Below are positions 18,193 through 27,070 of a DNA stretch of 64,000 nucleotides, in pieces. The stretch's first letter is position 1, and each line of letters starts with the position of its first letter. The translations under genes and the position numbers were made by a program. Below the pieces are notes generated by a model. The model saw only the letters and a list, made by a program, of their open reading frames with translations, ran no database searches and was not told the origin of the DNA. Where the stretch lies: contig NZ_JAEHFX010000009.1 of assembly GCF_016623615.1 (NCBI RefSeq), positions 1-64,000 of the forward strand. Direction: 5' to 3'. The DNA comes from Adhaeribacter terrigena (lineage in GTDB: Bacteria > Bacteroidota > Bacteroidia > Cytophagales > Hymenobacteraceae).

Positions 18193-18903
18193 TACGCCTT
18201 TGTAGATCAGGAAAACCGTGGGGATCTTGTGCAGGTCGGGAAGTTTTTGTTTCCATTCCGCTACGGTTTTGGTTTGCAGCAATTCGTCCGGTGCGGTAAT
18301 GTTGGCGGCAACGCACAACATTGTTCCGGGGCTCAGGGTGCTCATCAGATCGGAGAGAAGCTGATTGTTGCGGTAAGGCGTTTCCATGAAAATCTGGGTC
18401 TGGTCGCGTTTCAGCATTTCCGCTTCCAGATTTCTGATGGCCTGAAACCGCAATTTTTTATCGATGGGAATGTAACCGTGAAACGCAAAACTCTGTCCGT
18501 TGAAACCCGAACCCATTAGCGCCAGCAAAATAGCCGAAGGCCCTACCAACGGCACCACTTTTATCCCGAACTGGTGCGCATATTTGGCCAGTTCCGCTCC
18601 CGGATCGGCAATGCCCGGACAACCCGCTTCGGAAATTACGCCGCCATCTTTTCCATCTAAAATCGGCTGCAGGGCTTTCTTGACTTCCGCCGGCGGCGTG
18701 TCTTTATCTACCACCGTAAACTGCAATTGCTCGATCACTTTTTCCGGCGAAATGGTTTTCACGAACCGGCGGGCCGTACGCGCGTTTTCCACCAGGAAAT
18801 AATCCAGATCAGCTACGGTGTTTATAACCTGCGGCGGAATTACTGTGGCGGCCGTGTCTTCGGCGAGAACTGTGGGGATGAGGTAGAGGATGCCTTTGTT
18901 CAA
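18190..18903 (-). CDS. RsmI-like SAM-dependent methyltransferase (tetrapyrrole methylase fold)
   Basis: 237 residues. Shows RsmI-family motifs: ENARTARRF (about 39-47), SEAGCPGIADPG (about 91-102), VGPSAILLALMGSGFNGQSFAFHGYIP (about 119-145). RsmI proteins 2'-O-methylate a cytidine of 16S rRNA using SAM. The N-terminus lacks the usual LYVVATPIGNLxD and has LYLIPTVLAED, so this is probably the paralogous branch common in Bacteroidetes and the rRNA target is not certain. The stop codon overlaps a dispersed palindromic element. Confidence 0.85.
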   Translation of the reverse strand: MNKGILYLIPTVLAEDTAATVIPPQVINTVADLDYFLVENARTARRFVKTISPEKVIEQLQFTVVDKDTPPAEVKKALQPILDGKDGGVISEAGCPGIADPGAELAKYAHQFGIKVVPLVGPSAILLALMGSGFNGQSFAFHGYIPIDKKLRFQAIRNLEAEMLKRDQTQIFMETPYRNNQLLSDLMSTLSPGTMLCVAANITAPDELLQTKTVAEWKQKLPDLHKIPTVFLIYKGV

Positions 18904-18938
18904 GGAGTGGAGATTTTAATTTAAGTGAAGAAAAATTT

Positions 18939-19094
18939 ATTGCGTCATTCTGAGCTTGTCGAAGAAACTTACCGGTACTACTAGGGAGCTTTAAGCGACT
19001 GAGCGATAAATTCCTGTTGCTTAAGAACTGAGATTAGTTTTCGTGCGGGTTCGGTACGCGTGAGTTCCCTCGGCTTCGCTCGGGATGACGCAAT
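18939..19094. repeat. Inverted-repeat element (TCATTCTGAGC ... GGGATGACGCAAT), copy 1
   Basis: Roughly 40-base imperfect inverted arms (ATTGCGTCATTCTGAGC ... GCTCGGGATGACGCAAT). Related to copy 2 at 37160-37335: both contain TTTTCGTGCGGGTTCGGTA followed by AGTTCCCTC. REP/MITE-like, no ORF. Confidence 0.8.
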
Positions 19095-19148
19095 AATGTA
19101 GGAGGGTTCGACTCAATAACAAGAGTCTGGTCTTTGACTTTTCAGGCC

Positions 19149-19166
19149 AAAAACGCTACCGTTTTT
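19149..19166. repeat. Dispersed AAAA-NNN-TA-NNN-TTTT element
   Basis: AAAAACGCTACCGTTTTT, half-sites CGC and CGG. Confidence 0.75.
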
Positions 19167-19212
19167 ACTCAAAAAGTCCAGATACCAAAATCCTGCTACC
19201 ATCATCCAAAAC

Positions 19213-19986
19213 CTACTTTACCAAATTCAGGAAATTCATCACGATGTCGTAGAATTTATCCGGAGCTTCGGCGTGTACCCAATGGCCCGCTTCTTCGATG
19301 GTTTCGATCTCAACGTTCGGGAACAAATGGCAGATCACGTCGAATTCGTCTTCGGGTTTAATGTAGCGCGATTTTCCGCCGCGAACGAACAAGGTTGGTT
19401 TGGTAAACGGAGCATCGGAAGCGATGGCGGCACCCAGTTTATCGATGTTTTCCTCTACCGATCTCAGGTTTACGCGCCAATCAAAAGTATTGTCTTCTTT
19501 GCGGTACAGGTTCTTGAGCAAAAACAATCGTGTATCGGCTTCCGGAACGAAAGGCTGGAGTTTTTCATCGGCTTCGGTGCGGCTTTTTAAGCTGGCTAAG
19601 TCCACCGATCTCAGGCCTTCAATGATCTGGTCGTGATGAACCGGATAAGCTTTCGGCGCAATGTCTACCACAATTAATCTTTCCAGCATATCCGGGTTTT
19701 GCAGCGCGAAATTCATGGCTGCTTTGCCGCCCATGCTGTGGCCCATGATGATCGGGTTCTGCAGGTTTTCGCTTTGCACAAATTCTTTGATATCGTCGGC
19801 CATGAGCTGGTAATCGAACTCGTGGCTGTGGTCGGAGCGGCCGTGGTTGCGCATGTCTACCAGGTAAACTTTGTGCGTTTCAGAAAAGCGGCGGCCCAGG
19901 GTTTGCCAGTTATCGGAGGTGCCGAAAAGGCCGTGCATAATTACAAATGGCTGGCCTTCGCCGATGGTGCGGAAGTGTAGTTTCAT
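19213..19986 (-). CDS. Alpha/beta-fold hydrolase
   Basis: 257 residues from the ATG at 19986, seven bases after the selD stop; an in-frame ATG 12 codons upstream would overlap selD. Oxyanion motif HGLFGTSDNW near the N-terminus, nucleophile elbow GHSMGG, and a C-terminal EAGHWVHAEAP with the catalytic His. Resembles YbfF-type esterases. The natural substrate is unknown. Probably co-transcribed with selD, but a role in selenium metabolism is not implied. Confidence 0.88.
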   Translation of the reverse strand: MKLHFRTIGEGQPFVIMHGLFGTSDNWQTLGRRFSETHKVYLVDMRNHGRSDHSHEFDYQLMADDIKEFVQSENLQNPIIMGHSMGGKAAMNFALQNPDMLERLIVVDIAPKAYPVHHDQIIEGLRSVDLASLKSRTEADEKLQPFVPEADTRLFLLKNLYRKEDNTFDWRVNLRSVEENIDKLGAAIASDAPFTKPTLFVRGGKSRYIKPEDEFDVICHLFPNVEIETIEEAGHWVHAEAPDKFYDIVMNFLNLVK

Positions 19987-19993
19987 AGTTGGG

Positions 19994-21073
19994 TTACTTA
20001 ACTTGAATGCGTTCGGTTGCACCGTTGGCGGCGGTCAGTTTGCCAAAGGCTTCTAAATGCAGGCCAAATTTCTCAAAAATTTCCAGAACTTCCTCCCGGT
20101 TATCCGGCGAAACGGCTACCAGTAAACCGCCGGAAGTTTGTGGGTCGCAGAGGTAATGTTTCTGTTCGTCGGTTAAAGGGCCTACTTTGTGACCGTAGCT
20201 GTCGAAGTTGCGGTTGGTGCCGCCGGGAATGGCTTTCTGCAAACGATATGCTTCGGCTTCTTCGATTTTCGGTACTTTGCTGAATTCAATTTCGGCGTTC
20301 AGGTTGCTGCCTTCGCACATTTCGGTTAAGTGACCTAAAAGTCCGAAACCGGTTACGTCGGTCAGGGCTTTTACACTTTTAAGTTGTCCTAATTCCGCGC
20401 CGATCTTGTTCAACTGCATCATTTGCTTTGGCGCAATCTGGATGTGTTCGGATTTTAGAATGCCTTTTTTCTGCGCGGTGGTTAAAATGCCTACGCCCAG
20501 CGGTTTGGTCAGGTAAAGTTCGCAGCCTGCGGTAGCGGTGTTGTTCTGTTTCAGGTTTTCGATCTGTACCATTCCTGTAACCGCAAGGCCAAAGATCGGC
20601 TCCGGCGAATCAATGGAATGCCCGCCGGCTAATGGAATGCCGGCCTGGTGACACAAATGCCGGCTGCCTTCAATTACTTTTCGGGCTACTTCCGGCGCTA
20701 ACTTATCAATAGGCCAGCCCAACACCGCAATAGCCATCAGTGGTTTCCCGCCCATCGCATACACATCGGAGATAGCATTGGCTGAAGCAATTTGCCCGAA
20801 ATCAAAGGCATCGTCTACGATCGGCATGAAAAAATCGGTGGTGCTGATAATGGCTTGTCCGTTGCCGAGGTCGTAAACCGCTGCATCGTCGCGCGAATCG
20901 TTGCCCACCAGCAGGTTTTTATCCTTCGGAATTACAATGGCGGAATGCAGGATCTGGTCAAGCACTTTCGGGGAGATCTTGCAGCCGCAACCGGCACCAT
21001 GGCTGTATTGCGTTAATTTTATTTCGGCTATTTCTATATCAGACATGGGTTCTGTTTTTATTTTATTGCTCAC
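19994..21073 (-). CDS. selD: Selenide, water dikinase (SelD)
   Basis: 359 residues. Makes selenophosphate from selenide and ATP. Catalytic site [16 protein letters not shown] with Cys29 (cysteine in place of selenocysteine) and Lys32; AIRS-like fold with [13 protein letters not shown], metal/ATP Asp residues and the [13 protein letters not shown] motif. The partner selU lies upstream in the same direction, so the selenium use indicated here is tRNA 2-selenouridine. The nucleophile is encoded by a normal Cys codon. Confidence 0.96.
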   Translation of the reverse strand: MSNKIKTEPMSDIEIAEIKLTQYSHGAGCGCKISPKVLDQILHSAIVIPKDKNLLVGNDSRDDAAVYDLGNGQAIISTTDFFMPIVDDAFDFGQIASANAISDVYAMGGKPLMAIAVLGWPIDKLAPEVARKVIEGSRHLCHQAGIPLAGGHSIDSPEPIFGLAVTGMVQIENLKQNNTATAGCELYLTKPLGVGILTTAQKKGILKSEHIQIAPKQMMQLNKIGAELGQLKSVKALTDVTGFGLLGHLTEMCEGSNLNAEIEFSKVPKIEEAEAYRLQKAIPGGTNRNFDSYGHKVGPLTDEQKHYLCDPQTSGGLLVAVSPDNREEVLEIFEKFGLHLEAFGKLTAANGATERIQVK

Positions 21074-21208
21074 TTAAGAAGGCTTTTCGTTTTTGATTCT
21101 TCACTTGTGGGGAGTTATAGGGTGCTTTATGTTATCAGATTTTTTTTCTAAATGTGTAAAACACCCCACCGGCTCCCCTCAAGGGGAGAGTCTCGAATAA
21201 CTACTTTT

Positions 21209-22249
21209 TCACCTCAAAAGCATACCGTTTTTCTTCGCCACCTCCAATACAATTTCGGCATTTTCGGCAGCATTGGTAGTTTCCAGCGGTACGTTTATGA
21301 TTTGAATATTTTCTTTGTGATCGAGTTCGAACTGGTAGGCTTTATCGTAGTAAACCAAAGCAATTTCTACCATTTTTTCCATGTCGCCTTCTTCGATGGC
21401 GGCTAAGGCTTCTTTGGTGGCTAAACCGCCGAGGCGTTTCTGAATTCTGGTAATTGAGTTTGCTAATACTGCTTTATCAACTTTACAGTATTCTTCAGCC
21501 AGCTTTTTCACTCTTACTTCCCGGGGAATTTCCAGTTTCAGAACGGTAGCGGCGCGCATCTGGTCGTAAAAAGGGCGTGGGATATTTACTTTGCCAATGC
21601 TGATGCTTTCATCTTCGAGCCAGGTGGTTTTGCTCAGGTCTAAAGCTGCCAGCTCCAAAGCCAGATCATTCTCAAATTGCTCGATGCTGCCTTGTGGTGG
21701 CATACCAATGGTACCAAACGCGGAGCCTTTGTGGCTGGCCAGCTTTTCCAGATCGATTACCGGTTCGTCCAGCTTTTGAAGTTCCGTTAGAATATCAGTT
21801 TTTCCGCTGCCGGTGGCGCCGCCTAAAATCAGCAGCGGATATTTCTGGGCAAAAGTTTCCAGCGCAAAATGCCGGTAACTTTTATAACCGAAATCCAGCA
21901 AATGAACATTGAAACCAGCCAGGTCCAGGAGCCAGGCTACGCTTTGACTCCGCATGCCGCCGCGCCAGCAGTGCAGCAAAACTTCCTTCTGCGGCGCCAG
22001 CTTTTTTGCCTGTTTTACCATGGCGCTCATATTCGGCCCAAAGAAATCCAAACCCATCAGCACCGCTTTTTCCTGGGAAATCTGCTTGTAAGCCGTGCCG
22101 ATCTGGTGGCGTTCTTCGTCGGAGAAAAGCGGAAAACTTAACGCACCCGGAATATGACCCGCCGCAAATTCCTTCGGTGAACGAATGTCCAGCAACGGTA
22201 GGTTTTCTTTCAGGCGAAGAACTTCGGAAATGGGAATTTTATTGATCAA
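21209..22249 (-). CDS. mnmH: tRNA 2-selenouridine synthase (SelU/MnmH)
   Basis: 346 residues. N-terminal rhodanese domain with catalytic Cys94 in [11 protein letters not shown], then a P-loop domain GGATGSGKT (143-151). Converts 2-thiouridine at the wobble position of certain tRNAs to 2-selenouridine using selenophosphate. The start overlaps the end of pdxJ by 11 bases; selD follows 135 bases later. The last codons (KKNGMLLR-stop) are encoded by a copy of the dispersed palindromic element, so the C-terminal tail appears to have been captured from it. Confidence 0.95.
   Translation of the reverse strand: MINKIPISEVLRLKENLPLLDIRSPKEFAAGHIPGALSFPLFSDEERHQIGTAYKQISQEKAVLMGLDFFGPNMSAMVKQAKKLAPQKEVLLHCWRGGMRSQSVAWLLDLAGFNVHLLDFGYKSYRHFALETFAQKYPLLILGGATGSGKTDILTELQKLDEPVIDLEKLASHKGSAFGTIGMPPQGSIEQFENDLALELAALDLSKTTWLEDESISIGKVNIPRPFYDQMRAATVLKLEIPREVRVKKLAEEYCKVDKAVLANSITRIQKRLGGLATKEALAAIEEGDMEKMVEIALVYYDKAYQFELDHKENIQIINVPLETTNAAENAEIVLEVAKKNGMLLR
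21216..21232. repeat. Dispersed AAAA-NNN-TA-NNN-TTTT element inside the selU 3' end
   Basis: AAAAGCATACCGTTTTT, half-sites GCA and CGG. One of the few copies inside a reading frame, at its extreme 3' end. Confidence 0.75.
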
Positions 22250-22964
22250 AATTTTCTAACTGACGCAAGTAAAGCTGAATGGTGTTTTCCAGGCCGAAAT
22301 AAAGCGCATCGCAGATCAGGGCATGCCCGATGGAAACTTCCAGCAGGCCGGGTAAATTCTGATGCAAATATTTCAGGTTATCCAGATCAAGGTCGTGGCC
22401 GGCATTTAAACCGAGGCCGAGTTTTTGAGCTAAAATGGCTACCGTTTTGTAGGGCTCCAGGGCGGCTTCGCGGTTCTGGTGATAATTTTTGGCGTAGGCT
22501 TCGGTATAAAGTTCAATGCGGTCGGTACCGGTTTCTTTGGCAGCTTCTACCATTTCGGCCACCGGATCTACGAAGATGGAAACGCGCATGCCCAGATCCT
22601 GCAGTTCTTTGATGGTCAGTTTCAGGAAAGCCTGGTGTTTTACGGTGTCCCAGCCGGCGTTGGAAGTAATGGCGTCCGGGGCGTCCGGCACCAAGGTTAC
22701 CTGTTCAGGTTTTACGCGTTTTACCAGTTCCAGAAAGTCCGGGGTAGGGTTGCCTTCAATATTGAATTCGGTGGTAACTACTTTTTTCAGGTCCAGCACG
22801 TCCTGGTAGCGGATGTGGCGTTCGTCGGGGCGCGGGTGCACGGTTATACCCTGCGCACCGAAACGTTCGCAATCCAAGGCCACTTTTATCAGGTCGGGGT
22901 TGCCGCCGCCGCGGGCGTTCCGGATAGTGGCAATTTTGTTTATATTTACGCTCAGTTTAGTCAT
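22239..22964 (-). CDS. pdxJ: Pyridoxine 5'-phosphate synthase (PdxJ)
   Basis: 241 residues from the ATG at 22964 ([20 protein letters not shown]), the conserved PdxJ N-terminus; a longer in-frame start 14 codons upstream is not family-like. TIM barrel with [27 protein letters not shown] and a late [12 protein letters not shown] carrying the catalytic His. Final ring-closing step of pyridoxine phosphate synthesis. The 3' end overlaps selU by 11 bases. Confidence 0.96.
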   Translation of the reverse strand: MTKLSVNINKIATIRNARGGGNPDLIKVALDCERFGAQGITVHPRPDERHIRYQDVLDLKKVVTTEFNIEGNPTPDFLELVKRVKPEQVTLVPDAPDAITSNAGWDTVKHQAFLKLTIKELQDLGMRVSIFVDPVAEMVEAAKETGTDRIELYTEAYAKNYHQNREAALEPYKTVAILAQKLGLGLNAGHDLDLDNLKYLHQNLPGLLEVSIGHALICDALYFGLENTIQLYLRQLENFDQ

Positions 22965-23258
22965 TTTTTCGAATGTTAGGTGGTTCGAAGTTCGAATGAT
23001 CGACAAATTGGTATGGATTATCCTGGAAAGAGTCGAATAATCGAATACCAGACGGTTGAAAAATCGAGAACAAAATTACGGTCTTTTATTCAGAACTTTT
23101 ACGGCTTTCTCCGTACTTTCCAAAACGCTAGACTTTTGGGCCGGAAAAGTGCCTGAATTGTTGATTGCTAATTGTTGATTGTGAATTGAAATAAACTGAC
23201 TGAAAAGGAAATTCATTTTCAAATTTCCAAATCTGCAAATTTCCAAATAATAAAAACT
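22965..23258. other. Divergent intergenic region, pdxJ to yqeY
   Basis: 294 bases. Contains a dispersed element (23122) and tandem imperfect TTGTTGATTG copies around 23158-23190. No gene seen. Confidence 0.5.
23122..23137. repeat. Dispersed AAAA-NNN-TA-NNN-TTTT element
   Basis: AAAACGCTAGACTTTT, half-sites CGC and GTC. Confidence 0.65.
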
Positions 23259-23720
23259 ATGAGCTTAAAAGAAAGAATTGAAGCCGATATTAAGCAGGCG
23301 ATGCTGGCCAAAGATAAAGTGCGTTTGCAGGCCCTGCGCAGCATAAAAAGCCAGATCATGCTGGCCGAAACCGAAAAAGGCGCGGCCGAAGTCCTGACGC
23401 CCGATCAGGAACTGAAGCTGCTGAACAAAGCCGCCAAACAGCGCCGGGAATCGGCGGAAGTGTATAAAAAGCAATACCGCTCCGATCTGGAAGAAGTAGA
23501 GTTGGCGGAACTGGCTATTATTGAGGAATACCTGCCCGAGCAGCTAAGCGAAGGCGACCTGCGCATTAAGATCTACGAGATCATTCAGCGCGTAGGCGCT
23601 TCCAGCCCATCGGACTTAGGTAAAGTTATGGGCGTAGCTGCCCGCGAACTGTCCGGACAAGCCGACGGAAAAGCGATCTCTAACGCCGTAAATGCGCTTT
23701 TGAACAATACCGACGTTTAA
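23259..23720 (+). CDS. GatB/YqeY domain protein
   Basis: 153 residues matching the YqeY family: MSLKERIEADIKQAMLAKDK, LRSIKSQIMLAE, KQRRESAEVYKK, ELAIIEEYLPEQLSE and a C-terminal helical YqeY tail. It resembles the tail domain of GatB, which touches tRNA in amidotransferase. The role of stand-alone YqeY is not firmly known. Followed by a terminator. Confidence 0.9.
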   Translation: MSLKERIEADIKQAMLAKDKVRLQALRSIKSQIMLAETEKGAAEVLTPDQELKLLNKAAKQRRESAEVYKKQYRSDLEEVELAELAIIEEYLPEQLSEGDLRIKIYEIIQRVGASSPSDLGKVMGVAARELSGQADGKAISNAVNALLNNTDV

Positions 23721-23737
23721 TTTTTGAACCGTTTTTA

Positions 23738-23774
23738 AACCTCACAGGTTTTTAAAGCCTGTGAGGTTTTTTTT
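23738..23774 (+). terminator. Rho-independent terminator
   Basis: Perfect 11-bp stem AACCTCACAGG/CCTGTGAGGTT followed by a T run, between yqeY and the CvpA-family gene. Confidence 0.9.
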
Positions 23775-23797
23775 AGAATAGCTTATTTTTTTCTGAC

Positions 23798-24316
23798 GTG
23801 ACAACATTCGACTGGTTTCTGGCCGTGCCCATTGCCTACGGCGCATTCATGGGTTTTCGAAAAGGCTTGCTGCTGGAAATCGTTTCTTTGGTAGCTTTGA
23901 TCATCGGCGTTTTGGGTGGGCTGAAACTCCTGAATGTGGCCATTCCGGTCATGAAAAGTTTTATCGGCGACGTATTTGGTTTGCTGCCGCTGCTAACATT
24001 CCTGGTAGTTTTTGTGCTTATTATTCTGGGCGTAAGAATGGTAGGCATTTTGCTCAAAAAAGTCATTGGTCTTACGCCGCTTGGTTTGTTCGATAACGTG
24101 TTGGGTGCCGGCATCGGCGCTTTGAAATGGTGCATGGCCATTGGTCTGTTGCTGTACGTTTCCCAGATGGCCGGTATCAGCATTGCCGAAAACGCCTCCC
24201 GAACTTCCGTAATTTATCCCTACGTGGTAAAAGCTACGCCGCTGGCTTTAGATATGATCGGTTTTATGTTGCCGTTTGCGAAATCGCTGCTAAGTGTTTT
24301 GAAAGGGTTGTTTTAA
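23798..24316 (+). CDS. CvpA family membrane protein
   Basis: 172 residues, GTG start. Four hydrophobic segments with the CvpA-family opening FDWFLAVPIAYGAFMGFRKGLLLEI and a later LTPLGLFDNVLGAGIGALKW. The family is linked to colicin V production in E. coli and to envelope/purine-related phenotypes; function here not inferable. Confidence 0.88.
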   Translation: MTTFDWFLAVPIAYGAFMGFRKGLLLEIVSLVALIIGVLGGLKLLNVAIPVMKSFIGDVFGLLPLLTFLVVFVLIILGVRMVGILLKKVIGLTPLGLFDNVLGAGIGALKWCMAIGLLLYVSQMAGISIAENASRTSVIYPYVVKATPLALDMIGFMLPFAKSLLSVLKGLF

Positions 24317-24363
24317 GGGGAGTTTAATTCTTTTGATTAACAGTATTCTTAATATTAAGTTGA

Positions 24364-24873
24364 GTGAGGAAAATTTTACACCTTAAACATTGGCAGATTT
24401 TTCTGGTTTTGTTCTTCTCGTCGCTGCTGTCTAACACTACAATTGAGGGCCATTCAGTTATAGACATGGCTTTAGGACTTGTTGGCTTTATACTTTTCCT
24501 CTCAATTCTAATTACATATGGACATTGTCTTTATATTCTTTTGCAAAAAAAAGTTGAGTTGAATTATTCTCTGTTTGTTATAAATGGATTTTTGGTCATT
24601 ACTTCCTTTATAGTTATGTCTGTTCTGGCCGGGACCAATAAAGTAAGTTTAACTGGGGTCTATGCTTTACCAGGTTTCTATCTTATTTATGCTTTTTATT
24701 ATACAATTGCTTTTCCTGCTAAAGTTTTAAAAACAATTGAATTGAATAGGGAAGCGAAGTTTGGAGAATATATTGGATTATTCTTTATGATAATTTTTTG
24801 GCCAATTTGTATTTGGTTTCTTCAGCCTAGAGTAAATAGAGTTGCTAATTTAAACTCATTCTTAGATTCATGA
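24364..24873 (+). CDS. Small polytopic membrane protein, unrecognised
   Basis: 169 residues, GTG start, about four to five hydrophobic segments (near 11-30, 40-60, 70-90, 100-120, 135-155). No family recognised. Its DNA is clearly more AT-rich than the neighbouring genes and it uses AT-ending codons, unlike the CvpA gene 47 bases upstream and the PabA gene after it. This suggests a recent acquisition or weak selection on codon use. Confidence 0.65.
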   Translation: MRKILHLKHWQIFLVLFFSSLLSNTTIEGHSVIDMALGLVGFILFLSILITYGHCLYILLQKKVELNYSLFVINGFLVITSFIVMSVLAGTNKVSLTGVYALPGFYLIYAFYYTIAFPAKVLKTIELNREAKFGEYIGLFFMIIFWPICIWFLQPRVNRVANLNSFLDS

Positions 24874-24935
24874 TAAATTTTTAGGCCATTTCTTAATTTC
24901 CTCATTTTTAAATCTTCTAATCTCCAAATTAATCC

Positions 24936-25505
24936 TTGCTTCTCCTCCTCGATAACTTCGATTCCTTCACCTACAACCTGCGCGACTATTTCCAACAGTT
25001 GGGCCAGCAGGTTTTGGTTTTGCGCAACGATGTTTCTTTAGCCGAAATTCAAAAGCATACTTTCGAGGGGATCATCCTTTCGCCCGGTCCGGGAAAACCA
25101 GGCGAAGCCGGCGTGCTGATGGAAGTAATAAAATACTATCACGATAAACTGCCCATTTTAGGCATCTGCTTAGGGCACCAGGCCCTGGGCGAATTCTACG
25201 GGGCAAACCTGGAAAAAGCAGCCAAACCCATGCACGGCAAAATTTCCGAAATTTTTTGCCAAAACGATTCGCTTTTTTTGAATTTGCCCCCGCAGATGCC
25301 GGTAACGCGCTATCACTCGCTTTTACTCACGGATCTTCCGCAAAACCTTAAACCATTGGCTTTAACAAAAGCAGGCGAATTGATGGCTTTCCGCCACAAC
25401 GAACTTCCAATCTTTGCAGTACAGTTTCACCCGGAAGCCTTGCTTACCACGTATGGTTTGGATATACTCCGAAATTGGATTAGTATTGCAAAAATTGTCG
25501 GCTAG
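24936..25505 (+). CDS. pabA: Aminodeoxychorismate/anthranilate synthase glutamine amidotransferase component
   Basis: 189 residues, TTG start placing LLLLDNFDSFTYNL at the N-terminus as in the family. Class I glutamine amidotransferase: Cys78 in GICLGHQ, His165 and Glu167 in FHPEA, plus SPGPGKPGEAG. Supplies ammonia for p-aminobenzoate or tryptophan synthesis. No synthase component I lies nearby, so PabA versus TrpG cannot be decided; the lone setting favours PabA or a dual role. Confidence 0.9.
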   Translation: MLLLLDNFDSFTYNLRDYFQQLGQQVLVLRNDVSLAEIQKHTFEGIILSPGPGKPGEAGVLMEVIKYYHDKLPILGICLGHQALGEFYGANLEKAAKPMHGKISEIFCQNDSLFLNLPPQMPVTRYHSLLLTDLPQNLKPLALTKAGELMAFRHNELPIFAVQFHPEALLTTYGLDILRNWISIAKIVG

Positions 25506-25541
25506 CAGCGCGCTTTCAGCCGGCTTAAGATCATTCTCGAG

Positions 25542-26300
25542 ATGGAACTCACGATAAAGCAGGAAGGCGAATTTCAATTCATAGACGAAGGCAGCGGCGA
25601 GGTTTTGTTGCTTTTACACGGTTTATTTGGCGCATTAAGCAACTGGGAAGGCGTAATTCAGGGCTTTGCTGGTAAATACCGCGTGGTAATTCCACTCATG
25701 CCCATATACGAAATGCCGCTGAGCAAAGCCGGGGTCTCGGGTTTGTGTAATTTTATCGAAGATTTTGTAGCGTTCAAAAACCTGGACCAGCTTACGTTAT
25801 TAGGCAACTCCTTAGGCGGCCATGTAGGGCTGGTTTATACCCTGCGCAACCCCGATAAAGTAAAGCGGCTGGTGCTTACCGGCAGCTCCGGTTTGTTCGA
25901 AGATTCCATGGGCGGCACCTTTCCCAAACGCGGGAATTATGCCTACGTGGAAGAGCGCACCGCCCACACGTTTTACGACCCCAAAGTAGCTACCAAAGAA
26001 CTGGTAGACGAAGTTTTCGATATTACCAACAGCAACTCCAAGTGTCTGCGCATTATTTCCATTGCCAAATCAGCGCAGCGCCACAACATGGCCAAAGATA
26101 TTGCCTCTATCGAAAAACCAACCTTATTGGTCTGGGGCCTGAACGATACCATTACGCCGCCGCTGGTAGCGCACGAGTTTAACCGTTTACTCAAAAAATC
26201 GGAGCTTCACTTTATAGATAAGTGCGGCCATGCGCCTATGATGGAACATCCTCAGGAGTTTAACCGCATCTTAGCCAAATACTTAGCCGAACATCCGTAG
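25542..26300 (+). CDS. Alpha/beta-fold hydrolase
   Basis: 252 residues. HGLFGALSNW oxyanion motif, nucleophile Ser in GNSLGG (about 88-93), acid Asp in WGLNDTITPP and His in DKCGHAPMMEHP. Substrate unknown. It starts 36 bases after the pabA stop. A hydrolase at this place next to CBS/nadK/bamA genes is common in related genomes (general knowledge). The stop TAG directly abuts a dispersed palindromic element. Confidence 0.88.
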   Translation: MELTIKQEGEFQFIDEGSGEVLLLLHGLFGALSNWEGVIQGFAGKYRVVIPLMPIYEMPLSKAGVSGLCNFIEDFVAFKNLDQLTLLGNSLGGHVGLVYTLRNPDKVKRLVLTGSSGLFEDSMGGTFPKRGNYAYVEERTAHTFYDPKVATKELVDEVFDITNSNSKCLRIISIAKSAQRHNMAKDIASIEKPTLLVWGLNDTITPPLVAHEFNRLLKKSELHFIDKCGHAPMMEHPQEFNRILAKYLAEHP

Positions 26301-26316
26301 AAAACGGTATGCTTTT
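26301..26316. repeat. Dispersed AAAA-NNN-TA-NNN-TTTT element
   Basis: AAAACGGTATGCTTTT, half-sites CGG and GCA. Begins on the base after the hydrolase TAG stop. Confidence 0.75.
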
Positions 26317-26395
26317 AGGTGAAAAAAGTAAACTTTCCCTGCTTAGTTCCGGTATTATTCCCGACCTTTAGCTGTACGCCTTCCGTATTAAACTT

Positions 26396-27061
26396 ATGAT
26401 CGCCGAAGAACTGATAAACCCCATGATTCCCCCGCTCAAGCTTTCCGATTCCACGGAGAAAGCCGTGAAGTGGATGGAAGAATTCCGGGTAAACCAGTTG
26501 CCGGTGGTTAAAAACCGCCATTATCTGGGCCTGATCACCGAAGACGATATCATCGAGAAAGATCAGAATTACAAAAGCCTCGAAAATGTAAAATTCGGCT
26601 ACGACGACGTGTACGTAATGTACAACCAGCATTTTTACCGGGTTATGGAAGTAGCCATTAAAAACAAAGTGCAGGTGGTGCCGGTCTTAGACGAACACCA
26701 GGAATTCTATGGCGTTATTACCGTAAACGATACCATTTCGGCTTTCGGGCAAATGTCGGCTTTGCAGGGGCAGGGCGGTATTCTGGTGCTTTCCATGCCC
26801 GAACGCGATTATTCCCTGAGCCAGATCAGCCGCCACATCGAAAGCAACGACGCCAAGATTCTGAGCGCTTACGTTTCGCCCGATGAGCTGGACCCGTACA
26901 AGATCAAGCTCACACTCAAAATCAATACCACCGACCTTACCCGCATCATCGCCACGCTGGAAAGGTTCGATTACCGCATTATTGCCCAGTTTCAGGAAGC
27001 CGGCGATCACCAGGCCGATAAGGACCGTTACGACCTGTTGCTGAAATACCTGAATATGTAA
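26396..27061 (+). CDS. CBS-domain protein with C-terminal ACT-like domain
   Basis: 221 residues: two CBS motifs (about 1-65, with LINPMIPPLKLSDSTEKAVKWM and NHYLGLITEDDI-type strands, and about 72-125), then an ACT-like region (about 135-215, GGILVLSMPERDYSLSQISRHIE). Such proteins usually sense adenine nucleotides or amino acids. The target is unknown. Upstream member of the nadK/bamA run. Confidence 0.87.
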   Translation: MIAEELINPMIPPLKLSDSTEKAVKWMEEFRVNQLPVVKNRHYLGLITEDDIIEKDQNYKSLENVKFGYDDVYVMYNQHFYRVMEVAIKNKVQVVPVLDEHQEFYGVITVNDTISAFGQMSALQGQGGILVLSMPERDYSLSQISRHIESNDAKILSAYVSPDELDPYKIKLTLKINTTDLTRIIATLERFDYRIIAQFQEAGDHQADKDRYDLLLKYLNM

Positions 27062-27070
27062 TTTGCTTTC

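Larger units (their letters stand above)
18904..19212. other. Intergenic region with hairpin element
   Basis: 309 bases containing the 156-base inverted-repeat element at 18939-19094 and a dispersed element at 19149. No gene seen. Confidence 0.6.

Noticed and set aside
22430-22460. GGCTACCGTTTTG inside pdxJ resembling a dispersed element
   Set aside because: Lacks the AAAA arm in the right place and encodes conserved PdxJ residues (KTVAILAQ), so a chance match.
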